Source of the DNA: Sphingomonas aracearum
Lineage (GTDB): Bacteria > Pseudomonadota > Alphaproteobacteria > Sphingomonadales > Sphingomonadaceae
Reading direction: 5' to 3'
DNA length: 64,000 bases
Assembly: GCF_003345355.1 (NCBI RefSeq)
Contig: NZ_QQNB01000005.1
Coordinates: 62,001-126,000 of the forward strand
The notes beneath the pieces are model-generated. The model was not told where the DNA came from. It searched no databases and saw nothing but the letters and a program-made list of their open reading frames with translations. The translations under genes and the position numbers were made by a program. Below, piece after piece: positions 17,387 through 25,886 of this stretch (position 1 is the first letter of the stretch; every line of letters starts with the position of its first letter).

Positions 17387-17443
17387 GATCGGCGTGCAAA
17401 AGGGACCCCGGTAGCGGGGTGATCGGCGTCGAAAAAGGACCCC
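17387..17443. repeat. Two direct repeats like IS21-family element ends
   Basis: A 23-base unit beginning GATCGGCGT and ending GGACCCC occurs at 17387-17409 and 17421-17443, 34 bases apart, with 3 mismatches. Spaced GGCGTxxAAAAxxGACCCC units are characteristic of the multiple terminal transposase-binding sites of IS21-like elements. No istA or istB gene is nearby, so this is probably a remnant end. The surrounding 17248-17531 holds no gene I can support. Confidence 0.5.
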
Positions 17444-17531
17444 TCATCCTGGACGTCAGAGCCAGACCGGTTCATCGTCGACCCGATCCACCAGATGCCG
17501 GGACTAAACACCTAGAGCAGCACGGCTGCGG

Positions 17532-17819
17532 ATGCCCGTGGAACGCGCGGTGGCGTTGATCCATGCGGTCGGGGTCGGCGCGGTGACGACATTGCTCGCA
17601 ATCCCCGAGGAGGAACGCGACCCTCAGCTATCGTCCGTAATACGAGACAGCGTGATCGCATTTATCATCACCAACCCGCCCGACCAAGACCAAGCCGATC
17701 TGGTGTCGTTGGCGGTAGGGCTGCGCGCCCACCTTGGTAGCGCCGAGGTGCTTACGCCGGGCGAATGCCTGTTGCTGAACGAATTACTCGACCGGCTCGC
17801 CAAACCTCCCAAGGATTGA
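17532..17819 (+). CDS. Small hypothetical protein
   Basis: This 95-residue acidic helical protein (ERDPQLSSVIRDSVIAFIIT, then LLLNELLDRLAKPP) lies between the IS21-like repeats and a resolvase. No signal peptide, motif or family is recognised and the ribosome binding site is weak. It may be a passenger or truncated gene of the mobile-element scar. Confidence 0.4.
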   Translation: MPVERAVALIHAVGVGAVTTLLAIPEEERDPQLSSVIRDSVIAFIITNPPDQDQADLVSLAVGLRAHLGSAEVLTPGECLLLNELLDRLAKPPKD

Positions 17820-17973
17820 GGGCATCGCGAAAACAAAGGATGATCGGGACGACTGACGGCAGAACGGAACGCTGGACGGCAAGGAGGGTGCTGTTTTCAC
17901 GAAATGTGTTCCCGATTGCCTTCTCCCTAGACTGGCCGTTGGTAACGAAGAAACGGGAATCCCAATGCGCGTG

Positions 17974-17997
17974 CCAGAAAAACGACCGGTTTTCTGG
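17974..17997. repeat. Inverted repeat upstream of the resolvase gene
   Basis: CCAGAAAA and TTTTCTGG pair around an 8-base centre, about 110 bases before the resolvase start. It lies where Tn3-type elements keep the res recombination site, but could equally be a transcription terminator. The rest of 17820-18103 shows no gene. Confidence 0.4.
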
Positions 17998-18103
17998 CGA
18001 TTGCTGTTTTTGCCTCGTCCCCCCTGCCTTGTGGTCGGGATACCCGTTGCGGAAACCACCAGCACATTGCAGGGTGTCAGATATCTTTTCTGGCGGAGTG
18101 GCG

Positions 18104-18748
18104 ATGCTCATCGGATATGTGAGGGTGTCCAAGGCTGACGGATCGCAGACGCTGGCACTGCAGCGCGATGCGCTGCTCGCCGCAGGCGTCGATGCCTCGC
18201 GCATTTATGAGGATCTCGCGTCGGGTCGTCATGATGCACGTCCCGGCCTGACTGCCTGTCTCAAGGCATTGCAGCCCGGCAATACACTGGTGCTCTGGAA
18301 ACTGGATCGCCTCGGACGCGACCTGAGGCATTTGGTCATCACCGCCGAGGCGCTGCGTGAGCGCGGTATTGGGTTGAAGGTGCTGACCGGCGCCGGCGCG
18401 CAGATTGACACCACCACCGCCAACGGCCGCCTGGCCTTTGGCATCTTCGCCGCTTTTGCAGAGTTCGAGCGCGAGTTGATCGCCGAGCGCACACAGGCCG
18501 GCCTTGCCGCGGCACGCGCGCGGGGGCGCATGGGAGGGCGACCCCGCAAGATGGACAAGGCAACGCTGGCGATGGCGATGGCCGCCATGTCCGATCGCAA
18601 CGCGATCGCAGCCGATGTCGCGCGCCGTCTCGGGATGACGACGACGACACTCTATATGTACGTGAACGGTGACGGCACGCCCAAGGCACCGGGCCAGGCA
18701 CTGCTCGACGGTGTGCCATACCGCAAAGAACGGCTGCAAGCCGCGTGA
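18104..18748 (+). CDS. tnpR: Serine resolvase (Tn3 TnpR / Pin family)
   Basis: From ATG 18104 the protein reads MLIGYVRVSKADGSQTLALQ, with the catalytic serine in RVSK, the LWKLDRLGRDLRHL motif and the FAEFERELIAERTQ E-helix, then a C-terminal helix-turn-helix (NAIAADVARRLGMTTTTLYMY). At 214 residues it is resolvase size. An in-frame extension to 17765 is not part of the family. It would resolve cointegrates or invert DNA. No Tn3 transposase is beside it; an IS1182-type element abuts its 3' end. Confidence 0.9.
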   Translation: MLIGYVRVSKADGSQTLALQRDALLAAGVDASRIYEDLASGRHDARPGLTACLKALQPGNTLVLWKLDRLGRDLRHLVITAEALRERGIGLKVLTGAGAQIDTTTANGRLAFGIFAAFAEFERELIAERTQAGLAAARARGRMGGRPRKMDKATLAMAMAAMSDRNAIAADVARRLGMTTTTLYMYVNGDGTPKAPGQALLDGVPYRKERLQAA

Positions 18749-20274
18749 TAGATCACGCCGCGCCTCAGCGATCAGGCATATCGTCGAGCAGGCGAGGCGA
18801 TCACGTCGTGTTCAATCGACCGGGCCGAGATTTCAGCCGGAGTCAGGGCCGCGGGGACGCACACCCCCCGACGCGGCTTGCCGTTCAGTCGGTTCGATCG
18901 CGCAAGGATCATCAGGTTCATCACCGCCGCGCCGATCAGGAACTCCTCTTCCGCTCCGCGGATACCGCGCAGGTGAAGCCGCCTCATGCCATGCTTACCC
19001 TTGGCGTCAGCGAAGAACCGTTCAACCCCGCGCCGCAACCGCATAGACCGCTTGTAGAGCCCGGTTTCCACTTCGGCTCTGGCAAGATCGCGGACGTCCT
19101 CATCGTCCAGCCGAACCAGGGTACGACGCCGCGCCGTCGTGCATTTCTTCCGAAGCACGCACGCCTCGCAGTCACGCGCATCGGCTGCATAACGGTGTAC
19201 GCCGGTGGGCAGATGGAAGGCATGATGTCGGAGCGGCTTTCCGGTCGGACAGGTAAAGCTGTCAATGTCACGATCATAGCTGAAGGCCGTTCGCGGCAGC
19301 TTGCCCTTGGTCTGTTGCGTACGGTCGATTACCGGAATGTGCGGGATTGCGCCGTGATCCCTTACGAAGCCGAGGAAGTTGGCGCTGCCATAGGCTTTGT
19401 CGGCCGCAACCCGCTTGGGACGATAATCAAAGCGATCGGCCGATCGCTCGAGCATGACGCGCCCCGCATCAACTTCCTCCGCGAACCGAGCCGGTGTCGC
19501 CTTCACATCGAGAGCGACGCCACTCGGGGTGTCGACCAGCGCATTCAGGGCGTAGCCGAACCGGCCACGCACCGTTCGCGCCGACCAAGCCGCGGCAGGA
19601 TCCGTTCGAGAGACGCCTTGGCAGCTTTTCGAGCGCGCCATTTCAAAGACGGCATCTCTTGTGTCGTGCACCCACTCCCTAACCGCGCGCGACGCGTTGG
19701 CGACATACGGCAGGTAGCCAGGAACGGTCTTGCGCTGCCAGCTCGCATCAGCCGCTATGAACGATGCATCGATCGCGGCGTCTTTTCCGCCAATCAGTCC
19801 TTCACTGATGCAGCGTCGGACCGTGCTTTCGAACAGGATCCGGAACACGTCGGCATCGCGGAAACGACCGTGCCGGTTCTTGCTGAACGTCGAGTGGTGC
19901 GGAACCTTGTCTCCCGGCGCGAGACGGCAGAACCAGCGATAGGCCAGATTGTAGCGCAGCTCCTCACACAGGCGCCGTTCGGACGTGATCGCGTAAATGC
20001 GGCCGACCAAGGCCATGCGGATGAGGAGTTCGGGATCGATCGATGGCCGTCCCCTTGCGCTGTAGTGACCGGCCAGTGCCTGTCTCAACTCGCCGATGTC
20101 GAGACATCGATCGACGCGACGCAGCAGGTGGTCTGTGGGCAACATGGCTTCTATGGTGCGGCGGGACGCCCCGTCCCGCTTACCGCGACAGGCTGGTCCC
20201 ATCATAGCGACGCTCCTTTCGGCAGCCATGAAACGAAGGAGCAACCCAGCATGTCCGGCATTTTTCAACAGGCC
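18749..20274 (-). mobile_element. IS1182-family insertion sequence, left end unclear
   Basis: The element is defined by its transposase gene and a right terminal sequence TTTTTCAACAGGCC at 20261-20274. A matching inverted repeat was not found at the left, where only 23 bases separate the transposase stop from the resolvase stop, so the left end may be very short, diverged or lost. The left boundary given is therefore only the gap edge. Confidence 0.6.
18772..20205 (-). CDS. IS1182-family transposase (DDE)
   Basis: The N-terminal domain has EAMLPTDHLLRRVD and the DUF772-type RGRPSIDPELLIRMALVGRI. The DDE core includes GGKDAAIDASFIAAD (first Asp), KRVAADKAYGSANFL (second Asp) and the C-terminal RRGVERFFADAKGKHGMRR (Glu). 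A zinc-like DCEACVLRKKC stretch lies between. The start is taken at ATG 20205 or the next codon; in-frame sequence to 20340 runs through the IS terminal repeat and is rejected. It appears intact. Confidence 0.85.
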   Translation of the reverse strand: MMGPACRGKRDGASRRTIEAMLPTDHLLRRVDRCLDIGELRQALAGHYSARGRPSIDPELLIRMALVGRIYAITSERRLCEELRYNLAYRWFCRLAPGDKVPHHSTFSKNRHGRFRDADVFRILFESTVRRCISEGLIGGKDAAIDASFIAADASWQRKTVPGYLPYVANASRAVREWVHDTRDAVFEMARSKSCQGVSRTDPAAAWSARTVRGRFGYALNALVDTPSGVALDVKATPARFAEEVDAGRVMLERSADRFDYRPKRVAADKAYGSANFLGFVRDHGAIPHIPVIDRTQQTKGKLPRTAFSYDRDIDSFTCPTGKPLRHHAFHLPTGVHRYAADARDCEACVLRKKCTTARRRTLVRLDDEDVRDLARAEVETGLYKRSMRLRRGVERFFADAKGKHGMRRLHLRGIRGAEEEFLIGAAVMNLMILARSNRLNGKPRRGVCVPAALTPAEISARSIEHDVIASPARRYA

Positions 20275-20394
20275 CGATCGATTTTGACGCGCCACCATGT
20301 GAGAACGTCTAGCAGGGGATGCGGGCGTATCAAAACACATTCTCGATTGCTGGAGCCCATGCTAGGCACGCGAGATGAGTTTTGAGAACCTTCC

Positions 20395-20970
20395 ATGCTG
20401 ATCGGCTACGCACGGGTCTCGACCCCCGAACAGGATTTGACGCCTCAGCTCGATGCGCTGCGCGAGGCGGGCTGCGAGCGGACCTTCAGCGACAAGGCCA
20501 GTGGCGCCAAGGCGAACCGCGTCGGCTTGGCCGATGCGCTGTCGCACGCGCGCGCTGGTGATGTCCTGGTAGTTTGGAAGCTCGATCGTCTCGGCCGCAC
20601 GATGAAAGGGCTGGTCGACCTGGCCGCTGATTTGGCCGAGCGAGGCATTGGGTTCCGGTCCCTGACCGACGGGATCGACACGGCAGGCACTGCCGGCAAG
20701 CTCGTCTTCCACATCATGGCCGCGATGGCGGAGATGGAGCGCGACCTTAATCGCGAACGCACGACGGCCGCCTTGGCCGTGGCGCGGCGTGAGGGGAGGG
20801 TAGGCGGCCGAAAAACGGTGATGACGCCCAAGCGGCTGGAGGCGGCTCGCAAACTCTTGGCGTCTGGTATGCCGATGCGTGAGATCGCGCCGGCGATCGG
20901 CGTCTCGGTGCCGACCTTGTACCGCCACCTTCCCGCACCGGAACAGGAAGCGATCGTCGCGGAAGGGTAA
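20395..20970 (+). CDS. Serine resolvase / invertase
   Basis: The 191-residue protein has MLIGYARVSTPEQDLTPQLD (catalytic Ser in RVST), VVWKLDRLGRTMKGLVDL and the AEMERDLNRERT helix, then a Hin-type helix-turn-helix (MPMREIAPAIGVSVPTLYRH). It is related to but clearly different from the resolvase at 18104. The 120 bases upstream contain GAGTTTTGAGAAC and TATCAAAACACATTCTC, partly inverted, which could be its recombination site. It precedes the ars operon and may have delivered it. Confidence 0.9.
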   Translation: MLIGYARVSTPEQDLTPQLDALREAGCERTFSDKASGAKANRVGLADALSHARAGDVLVVWKLDRLGRTMKGLVDLAADLAERGIGFRSLTDGIDTAGTAGKLVFHIMAAMAEMERDLNRERTTAALAVARREGRVGGRKTVMTPKRLEAARKLLASGMPMREIAPAIGVSVPTLYRHLPAPEQEAIVAEG

Positions 20971-21008
20971 GGTACGAAATGACGGGCCAATGCGACTAGC
21001 CTGTCGCG

Positions 21009-21032
21009 ATATATCCGCTATGCTGGATATAT
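21009..21032 (+). promoter_or_regulatory. ArsR operator over the arsR start codon
   Basis: ATATATCC and GGATATAT form a perfect inverted repeat with an 8-base centre; the second arm runs into the arsR ATG at 21031. The position fits direct autorepression by ArsR, relieved by arsenite. Confidence 0.6.
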
Positions 21033-21363
21033 GGAAAGCGAGTCGGCTATCTCCGCTTTGAGCGCGCTCGCGCAAGCGACACGACTCGATGTCTTCCGCC
21101 TGTTGGTGCGGCATGAGCCAAGCGGCATGGCAGCCGGCGACATCGCTCGTCAGCTCGACGTGCCGCAGAACACCATGTCGGCGCATCTCGGTATCCTCGC
21201 CCGCGCCGGTCTCGTCCAATCCGAACGGCATAGCCGCTCGATCATCTATCGCGCTGACCTGGACGGTCTGCGCGGGCTGATGCTGTTCCTCCTCAAGGAT
21301 TGCTGCGGCGGCAACGCGGAACTGTGCGCGCCGCTTGTCGCCGAACTCGCCCCCTGCTGCTGA
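21031..21363 (+). CDS. arsR: ArsR-family arsenite-responsive repressor
   Basis: This 110-residue winged-helix protein contains ALAQATRLDVFRLLV and the recognition helix VPQNTMSAHLGILARAGLV. Cysteines lie near the C-terminus (LLKDCCGGNAELC and the final PCC), a type of ArsR that binds arsenite with C-terminal rather than alpha-3 cysteines. It heads arsC-arsB-arsN-arsH, all tightly spaced, and should repress the whole operon. Confidence 0.9.
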   Translation: MESESAISALSALAQATRLDVFRLLVRHEPSGMAAGDIARQLDVPQNTMSAHLGILARAGLVQSERHSRSIIYRADLDGLRGLMLFLLKDCCGGNAELCAPLVAELAPCC

Positions 21364-21374
21364 AAGGACGCCCC

Positions 21375-21803
21375 GTGGCCGTCGATATCGTTATCTATCA
21401 CAACCCCGAGTGCGGCACGTCCCGCAACGCCCTCGCCATGATCCGCAATGCCGGCATCGAGCCGCATGTTATTGAGTATCTGAAAACGCCTCCCTCGCGC
21501 GCGTTGCTGGTCGAGCTGATCGACCGCGCCGGCATTACGCCCCGCGATCTGCTGCGCGAGAAGGGCACGCCCTATGCAGAGCTGAGCCTGAGCGACACGT
21601 CGTTGTCCGACGAAGCGTTGGTGGACGCGATGATGGCGCATCCGATCCTCATCAACCGGCCCCTGGTCGTCTCGCCGCTCGGCGTGAAGCTGTGCCGCCC
21701 TTCCGAAGCCGTCCTCGATCTGCTGCCGAGCGGCCAGCTTGCCGCGTTCGCCAAGGAAGACGGTGAGCAAGTAGTGGACGCTTCGGGCCAGCGCGTCGCC
21801 TGA
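21375..21803 (+). CDS. arsC: Arsenate reductase, glutaredoxin-linked
   Basis: From the GTG at 21375, 11 bases after arsR, the protein is 142 residues. The catalytic Cys13 lies in [13 protein letters not shown] and the family arginines in [17 protein letters not shown]. It reduces arsenate to arsenite with glutathione and glutaredoxin in the cytoplasm, supplying the substrate for ArsB. Its TGA overlaps the arsB ATG by one base. Confidence 0.95.
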   Translation: MAVDIVIYHNPECGTSRNALAMIRNAGIEPHVIEYLKTPPSRALLVELIDRAGITPRDLLREKGTPYAELSLSDTSLSDEALVDAMMAHPILINRPLVVSPLGVKLCRPSEAVLDLLPSGQLAAFAKEDGEQVVDASGQRVA

Positions 21804-23089
21804 TGCTCCTGGCCGTCCTGATCTTCGTCGCCACGATCGCGCTCGTCATTTGGCAACCCAAGGGCCTCGGCATCGGGTGGAGCGCGATGGGTGGGGCCGT
21901 CGTGGCGCTGCTCGCGGGCGTTGTCACCCTGTCCGACGTGCCGGTGGTATGGGGCATCGTCTGGAACGCGACGGCCGCGTTTGTCGCCATCATCGTCATC
22001 AGCCTGTTGCTGGATGAAGCCGGGTTCTTCGAATGGGCGGCACTGCATGTCGCGCGCTGGGGCAGGGGGCGTGGTCGCCGACTGTTCGTTATGATCGTCC
22101 TGCTGGGCGCGGCGGTGTCCGCACTGTTTGCCAATGACGGCGCGGCGCTGATCCTGACCCCGATCGTCATTGCCATGCTGCGGGCGCTCGGCTTCAAGGA
22201 CAAGGCGACGCTAGCGTTCGTCATGGCGGCGGGGTTCATCGCCGACACGGCCAGCCTGCCGCTGGTCGTGTCGAACCTCGTCAACATCGTATCGGCCGAC
22301 TTCTTCGGCATCGGCTTTGGCGACTATGCGTCCGTGATGGTGCCGGTCGATCTGGTGTCGATCGCCGCCACGCTGGGCGCGCTGCTGCTGTTCTTTCGGC
22401 GTGATATACCGGGAGCTTACGATGTGGGGGCGCTACGCACGCCCCGCGAAGCGGTCCGTGACGCCGCGACCTTCCGCGCCGGATGGATTGTTCTCGCTCT
22501 GCTGCTCGCCGGCTTCTTCCTGCTCGAACCGCTCGGTGTGCCGGTCAGCGCCGTTGCCTCTGCCGGCGCGGTTCTGTTGCTGGTGATCGCCGGACGCGGG
22601 CACGTGATCGAGACGCGGAAGGTGCTCCGCGGTGCACCGTGGCAAGTCGTGATCTTCTCGCTCGGCATGTACCTGGTGGTCTATGGCCTGCGGAACGCCG
22701 GTCTGACCGATCATCTAGCCGCGCTGCTCGATCGCACGGCGCAAGGCGGTGTTTTGGGTGCGGCCTTGGGAACGGGCGTGATCGCGGCCGTCCTCTCCTC
22801 AGTGATGAACAATATGCCGACCGTGCTGGTTGGCGCGCTGTCGATCGATGCGGCCCATGCCACGGGCGCGATCAAGGAGGCGATGATCTACGCCAACGTG
22901 ATCGGCTGCGACCTCGGTCCCAAGCTCACGCCCATTGGATCGCTCGCGACGCTTCTGTGGCTTCACGTTCTCGGCCAGAAAGGCGTGCGGATCGGATGGG
23001 GCTATTACTTCCGGGTCGGTGTCACCCTGACGGTGCCGGTGTTGCTCATCACGCTCGCAGCGCTCGCGATCAGGATCAACATCGCGTGA
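21803..23089 (+). CDS. arsB: Arsenite efflux permease ArsB
   Basis: The 428-residue membrane protein has about 12 helices and the ArsB/NhaD signatures [19 protein letters not shown] and [16 protein letters not shown]. It exports arsenite (or antimonite) using the membrane potential, alone or with ArsA; no arsA is present. It is coupled to arsC before it and the acetyltransferase gene after it, whose GTG overlaps its stop. Confidence 0.95.
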   Translation: MLLAVLIFVATIALVIWQPKGLGIGWSAMGGAVVALLAGVVTLSDVPVVWGIVWNATAAFVAIIVISLLLDEAGFFEWAALHVARWGRGRGRRLFVMIVLLGAAVSALFANDGAALILTPIVIAMLRALGFKDKATLAFVMAAGFIADTASLPLVVSNLVNIVSADFFGIGFGDYASVMVPVDLVSIAATLGALLLFFRRDIPGAYDVGALRTPREAVRDAATFRAGWIVLALLLAGFFLLEPLGVPVSAVASAGAVLLLVIAGRGHVIETRKVLRGAPWQVVIFSLGMYLVVYGLRNAGLTDHLAALLDRTAQGGVLGAALGTGVIAAVLSSVMNNMPTVLVGALSIDAAHATGAIKEAMIYANVIGCDLGPKLTPIGSLATLLWLHVLGQKGVRIGWGYYFRVGVTLTVPVLLITLAALAIRINIA

Positions 23090-23520
23090 CGGCGCTGACG
23101 GTCACACGTCTCGAAGCGAGCGAGCTGGCAGGACTGGCGTCGTTCCTTGAGGATGCAAACCTGCCGAGCGCCGATCTCACGGAGCCTGCTCGTGTCTTCT
23201 TCCGGTTCGATGCGGATACCCTGGTCGGCTATGGGGGTTTGGAAGGTGAGGGCGCCGATCGTCTACTTCGCTCCATCGTAGTCCTGGCGGATCGCCGGGG
23301 CGCCGGCATCGGCCGCGCACTGATCGCGGCTCTTGAACAGGAAGCGCGTGAGTTGGGCGTACAGCGGCTCCACCTGCTGACAACGACCGCGGCCCCGTTC
23401 TTTAGCACGATGGGTTATGCGCCTTCCGATAGGCACGCGGCGCCCCCGGCGATCGCCGCCTCGCGCGAGTTCACCTCGCTCTGCCCCGCTTCGGCGGCCT
23501 ATCTCGTGAAAGCCCTTTAA
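23086..23520 (+). CDS. arsN: ArsN-type GNAT acetyltransferase
   Basis: The start GTG at 23086 overlaps the arsB stop. The 144-residue protein has a GNAT fold with the acetyl-CoA pyrophosphate loop [18 protein letters not shown], and the typical ArsN2 end with [18 protein letters not shown]. Proteins of this group in ars operons acetylate arsenic compounds such as methylarsenite derivatives or arsinothricin; the substrate here is not readable. It overlaps arsH by one base. Confidence 0.85.
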   Translation: MTALTVTRLEASELAGLASFLEDANLPSADLTEPARVFFRFDADTLVGYGGLEGEGADRLLRSIVVLADRRGAGIGRALIAALEQEARELGVQRLHLLTTTAAPFFSTMGYAPSDRHAAPPAIAASREFTSLCPASAAYLVKAL

Positions 23521-24260
23521 TGCCGCTTCGCACACTCGCCGATCCCGACATCCTGCCAGCGCTAGATCCAGCCTATATTCGCTCGCGTCCTGCCGAAGGC
23601 CTGGGGCCGACCGAGCCGCCCCCGCGCATTCTGCTGCTCTATGGCAGCTTGCGCGAGCGCTCGTTCTCACGCCTTGCAACCGAGGAAGCGGCACGCCTGC
23701 TGCGCCTATTCGGCGCTGAGACGCGCATCTTCGACCCTTCTACTCTGCCGCTCCCCGATCAGATCGCGGGGGACGATCATCCGGCCGTCCACGAATTGCG
23801 CGAGCTCTCTATGTGGTCGGAGGGCCAGGTCTGGTGCAGCCCGGAACGACACGGCCAAATCACCGGCATCATGAAGGCGCAGATCGATCATCTTCCGCTC
23901 GAGATGAAGGGAATGCGCCCGACGCAGGGGCGCACGCTAGCGGTGATGCAGGTGTCGGGCGGATCGCAATCGTTCAACGCGGTCAACACGCTCCGCCTGC
24001 TCGGCCGCTGGATGCGGATGTTCACCATCCCCAACCAATCCTCGGTTGCGATGGCCTACAAGGAGTTCGACGAAGCAGGACGCATGAAGCCGTCGAGCTA
24101 TTACGACCGCATCGTGGACGTGATGGAGGAGCTGGTGCGTTTCACCGTCCTCTTGCGCCCCCACGCAGCGCAGCTCGTCGACCGCTACTCGGAGCGCAAG
24201 CAGGCAGGGATCCCCGTGGATCCGCAGACTGATCTCTCCAGCATCGCCATCGCGCGCTGA
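23520..24260 (+). CDS. arsH: ArsH, NADPH-dependent FMN oxidoreductase
   Basis: This 246-residue flavodoxin-fold protein has the FMN-binding [20 protein letters not shown] and the ArsH signature [19 protein letters not shown]. ArsH oxidises trivalent methylated arsenicals to the less toxic pentavalent forms. It is the last gene of the operon and ends 3 bases from the stop of the convergent merR-like gene. Confidence 0.95.
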   Translation: MPLRTLADPDILPALDPAYIRSRPAEGLGPTEPPPRILLLYGSLRERSFSRLATEEAARLLRLFGAETRIFDPSTLPLPDQIAGDDHPAVHELRELSMWSEGQVWCSPERHGQITGIMKAQIDHLPLEMKGMRPTQGRTLAVMQVSGGSQSFNAVNTLRLLGRWMRMFTIPNQSSVAMAYKEFDEAGRMKPSSYYDRIVDVMEELVRFTVLLRPHAAQLVDRYSERKQAGIPVDPQTDLSSIAIAR

Positions 24261-24263
24261 CCC

Positions 24264-24671
24264 TCAAGAACGATCGAACGCCGTAAGGATCGGACACGGC
24301 CCGACTGAGCCGCTTCCGCACTCGCGCGCGAGTTCGCGAAGTGACGCGCGCGCTCGCTCAAGCTCCTCGATCCGGACGTCGAGAGCGGCGATTTGCGCTC
24401 GCGCCAGCTCCCGCGCCCGCGCACGATCGTCAGTGGCGTCGAGGGCCAGCAATTCGCTGATCTGCTCCAGCGTGAACCCGGCTGCCTGCGCCGATCGGAT
24501 GAACCGTAGGCGGCGCACGTCATCAACCCCGTAACGCCGGATACCCCCGGCCAAGCCAGAGCCCCCGCGCCGATCCGGCGTGTCGAGCAAGCCTCGGCGC
24601 TGGTAGTAGCGCACGGTCTCAACACCGACGTCCCCCTCACGCGCGAGACCCGCAATTGTCAGCGATGACAT
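24264..24671 (-). CDS. MerR-like regulator lacking one mercury-binding cysteine
   Basis: The start ATG at 24671 gives 135 residues in typical MerR form: helix-turn-helix LTIAGLAREGDVGVETVRYY, then the long dimer helix. Cys118 and Cys126 (ECGSGSVGPCP) match two of the three MerR mercury ligands, but the third (Cys82 of Tn501 MerR) is replaced within the ALDATDDRARAREL stretch. It is divergent from a glutaredoxin-MauE gene across a mer-type operator. A changed metal or redox specificity is likely, but this is inference. Confidence 0.8.
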   Translation of the reverse strand: MSSLTIAGLAREGDVGVETVRYYQRRGLLDTPDRRGGSGLAGGIRRYGVDDVRRLRFIRSAQAAGFTLEQISELLALDATDDRARARELARAQIAALDVRIEELERARASLRELARECGSGSVGPCPILTAFDRS

Positions 24672-24674
24672 GCC

Positions 24675-24706
24675 TTGACTCCGTACCATAGTACGGAACC
24701 TATATA
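24675..24706 (+). promoter_or_regulatory. mer-type operator-promoter
   Basis: TTGACT (24675-24680) is followed by the dyad CCGTAC-CATA-GTACGG (24681-24696) and a TATATA box (24701-24706), a 20-base spacer. The -35 plus dyad are nearly the same as the Tn501 mer operator, in which MerR untwists an over-long spacer. It lies 28 bases before the glutaredoxin-MauE gene and just upstream of the divergent regulator. Confidence 0.8.
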
Positions 24707-24734
24707 GGCTCCGCGAACAGGACGGAGAAGTGAG

Positions 24735-25502
24735 ATGGCGACAGCGGCGCCCAAGAAAGCGACGATCTACCGGATGGTGATGCCGGCACACACCTGCCCT
24801 TATGGCGTAAAGGCAAAGGACCTGCTGCGCCGCCAAGGTTACGAGGTCGAGGATCACTGGCTGCGCACTCGCGAGGAAACCGACGCGTTCAAGGCAGAGC
24901 ACGGCGTGAAGACCACACCGCAGACCTTCATCGGGGGCGAGCGGGTAGGGGGCTATGACGATCTGCGTCGCTTCTTCGGCAAGGCGGTGCGAGATCCTAA
25001 GGCCGTCACCTATCGACCGGTGATCGCGGTGTTCGCCATGACGGCGCTGATGGCGCTCGCCGCCAGCTATGCCGTGCTCGGCACGCCGTTCACCGTTCGC
25101 ACCGGCGAGTGGTTCATTGCCTTCTCGATGTGCGTACTCGCCATGCTCAAGCTCCAGAATGTGGAGAGCTTCTCGAGCATGTTCCTCAACTACGACCTGC
25201 TCGCCAAGCGCTGGGTGCCTTATTCCTATGTCTACCCCTACGCGGAAGGTGCGGCGGGCGTGCTCATGGCGGCGGGCGTGCTGACCTGGCTCTCGGTCCC
25301 GATCGCACTGGTCATCGGAACGATCGGCGCCGTGTCCGTCATCAAGGCGGTGTATGTCGACAAGCGCGAACTCAAGTGCGCCTGCGTCGGCGGGGACAGC
25401 AACGTACCTCTCGGCTTTCTTTCACTGACCGAGAACGTGATGATGGTCGCGATGGCGCTGTGGATGGTGGCAGCCCCGGCCGTTCTTTCGATGCCGTACT
25501 GA
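24735..25502 (+). CDS. Glutaredoxin-MauE/DoxX fusion membrane protein
   Basis: This 255-residue protein is a two-domain fusion. Residues 1-85 form a glutaredoxin-like domain, with HTCPYGVKAKDLLRRQGYEV replacing CPYC by CPYG (one active-site cysteine) and the TTPQTFIGGERVGGYDD glutathione-binding segment. Residues 95-255 form a four-helix MauE/DoxX-like redox membrane domain with a cytosol/periplasm pair CACVGG. It is probably a thiol relay for membrane or periplasmic proteins. Control by the mer-type operator suggests a role in mercury or thiol stress. Confidence 0.75.
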   Translation: MATAAPKKATIYRMVMPAHTCPYGVKAKDLLRRQGYEVEDHWLRTREETDAFKAEHGVKTTPQTFIGGERVGGYDDLRRFFGKAVRDPKAVTYRPVIAVFAMTALMALAASYAVLGTPFTVRTGEWFIAFSMCVLAMLKLQNVESFSSMFLNYDLLAKRWVPYSYVYPYAEGAAGVLMAAGVLTWLSVPIALVIGTIGAVSVIKAVYVDKRELKCACVGGDSNVPLGFLSLTENVMMVAMALWMVAAPAVLSMPY

Positions 25503-25504
25503 GC

Positions 25505-25540
25505 TTCCCGACGGCTGCCGCTCAAGGCAGCCGTCGGGAA
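25505..25540. terminator. Bidirectional terminator between convergent genes
   Basis: TTCCCGACGGCTGCC and GGCAGCCGTCGGGAA form a perfect 15-base stem with a 6-base loop, starting 2 bases after the glutaredoxin-MauE stop and ending 19 bases before the stop of cusF on the other strand. Confidence 0.8.
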
Positions 25541-25559
25541 ACCTGCAATCCATCCCGCA

Positions 25560-25886
25560 TCACTGCGGCGTGATCGCTATCACCTCAGCGTTCATGCCCT
25601 GTGCCTTTGCTGTGAAGCCGACCCGCTGCCCTGCCCGCAGGTTCTTGAGCAGCGCAGGCGGCGAGGCACGAAAGGTCATCGTCATTGCGGGCCAACCGAT
25701 TGCGCCGATCGGGCCGTGCTTGATGGTCACGGTGCCACCGCGAGGGTCGAGAGCCGTGATCGTACCGACGCCTTTGCCGACCTTCGCGGCCGAAGCCGGG
25801 GGCGATGCTGGAGCGGCCATAGCGTTCGCAGTGAGGGGGGTGAGGAGCAGGACGAGACCGGCCCGAAGCGTAGACGGCATTTTCAT
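25560..25886 (-). CDS. cusF: Periplasmic copper/silver chaperone CusF-like
   Basis: This 108-residue protein has a Sec signal ([20 protein letters not shown]) and a single CusF beta-barrel. The copper-site residues are in place: His in TIKHGP, then Trp-x-x-Met-x-Met in [10 protein letters not shown], giving the His-Met-Met plus capping Trp site. It hands Cu(I) or Ag(I) to CusBA. It is last in the cusC-B-A-F operon and overlaps cusA by 4 bases. Confidence 0.9.
   Translation of the reverse strand: MKMPSTLRAGLVLLLTPLTANAMAAPASPPASAAKVGKGVGTITALDPRGGTVTIKHGPIGAIGWPAMTMTFRASPPALLKNLRAGQRVGFTAKAQGMNAEVIAITPQ

Noticed and set aside
18745..20385. Plus-strand frame of 546 codons across the IS1182 transposase
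   Set aside because: It is the complement of an intact transposase with DDE motifs; no protein features.
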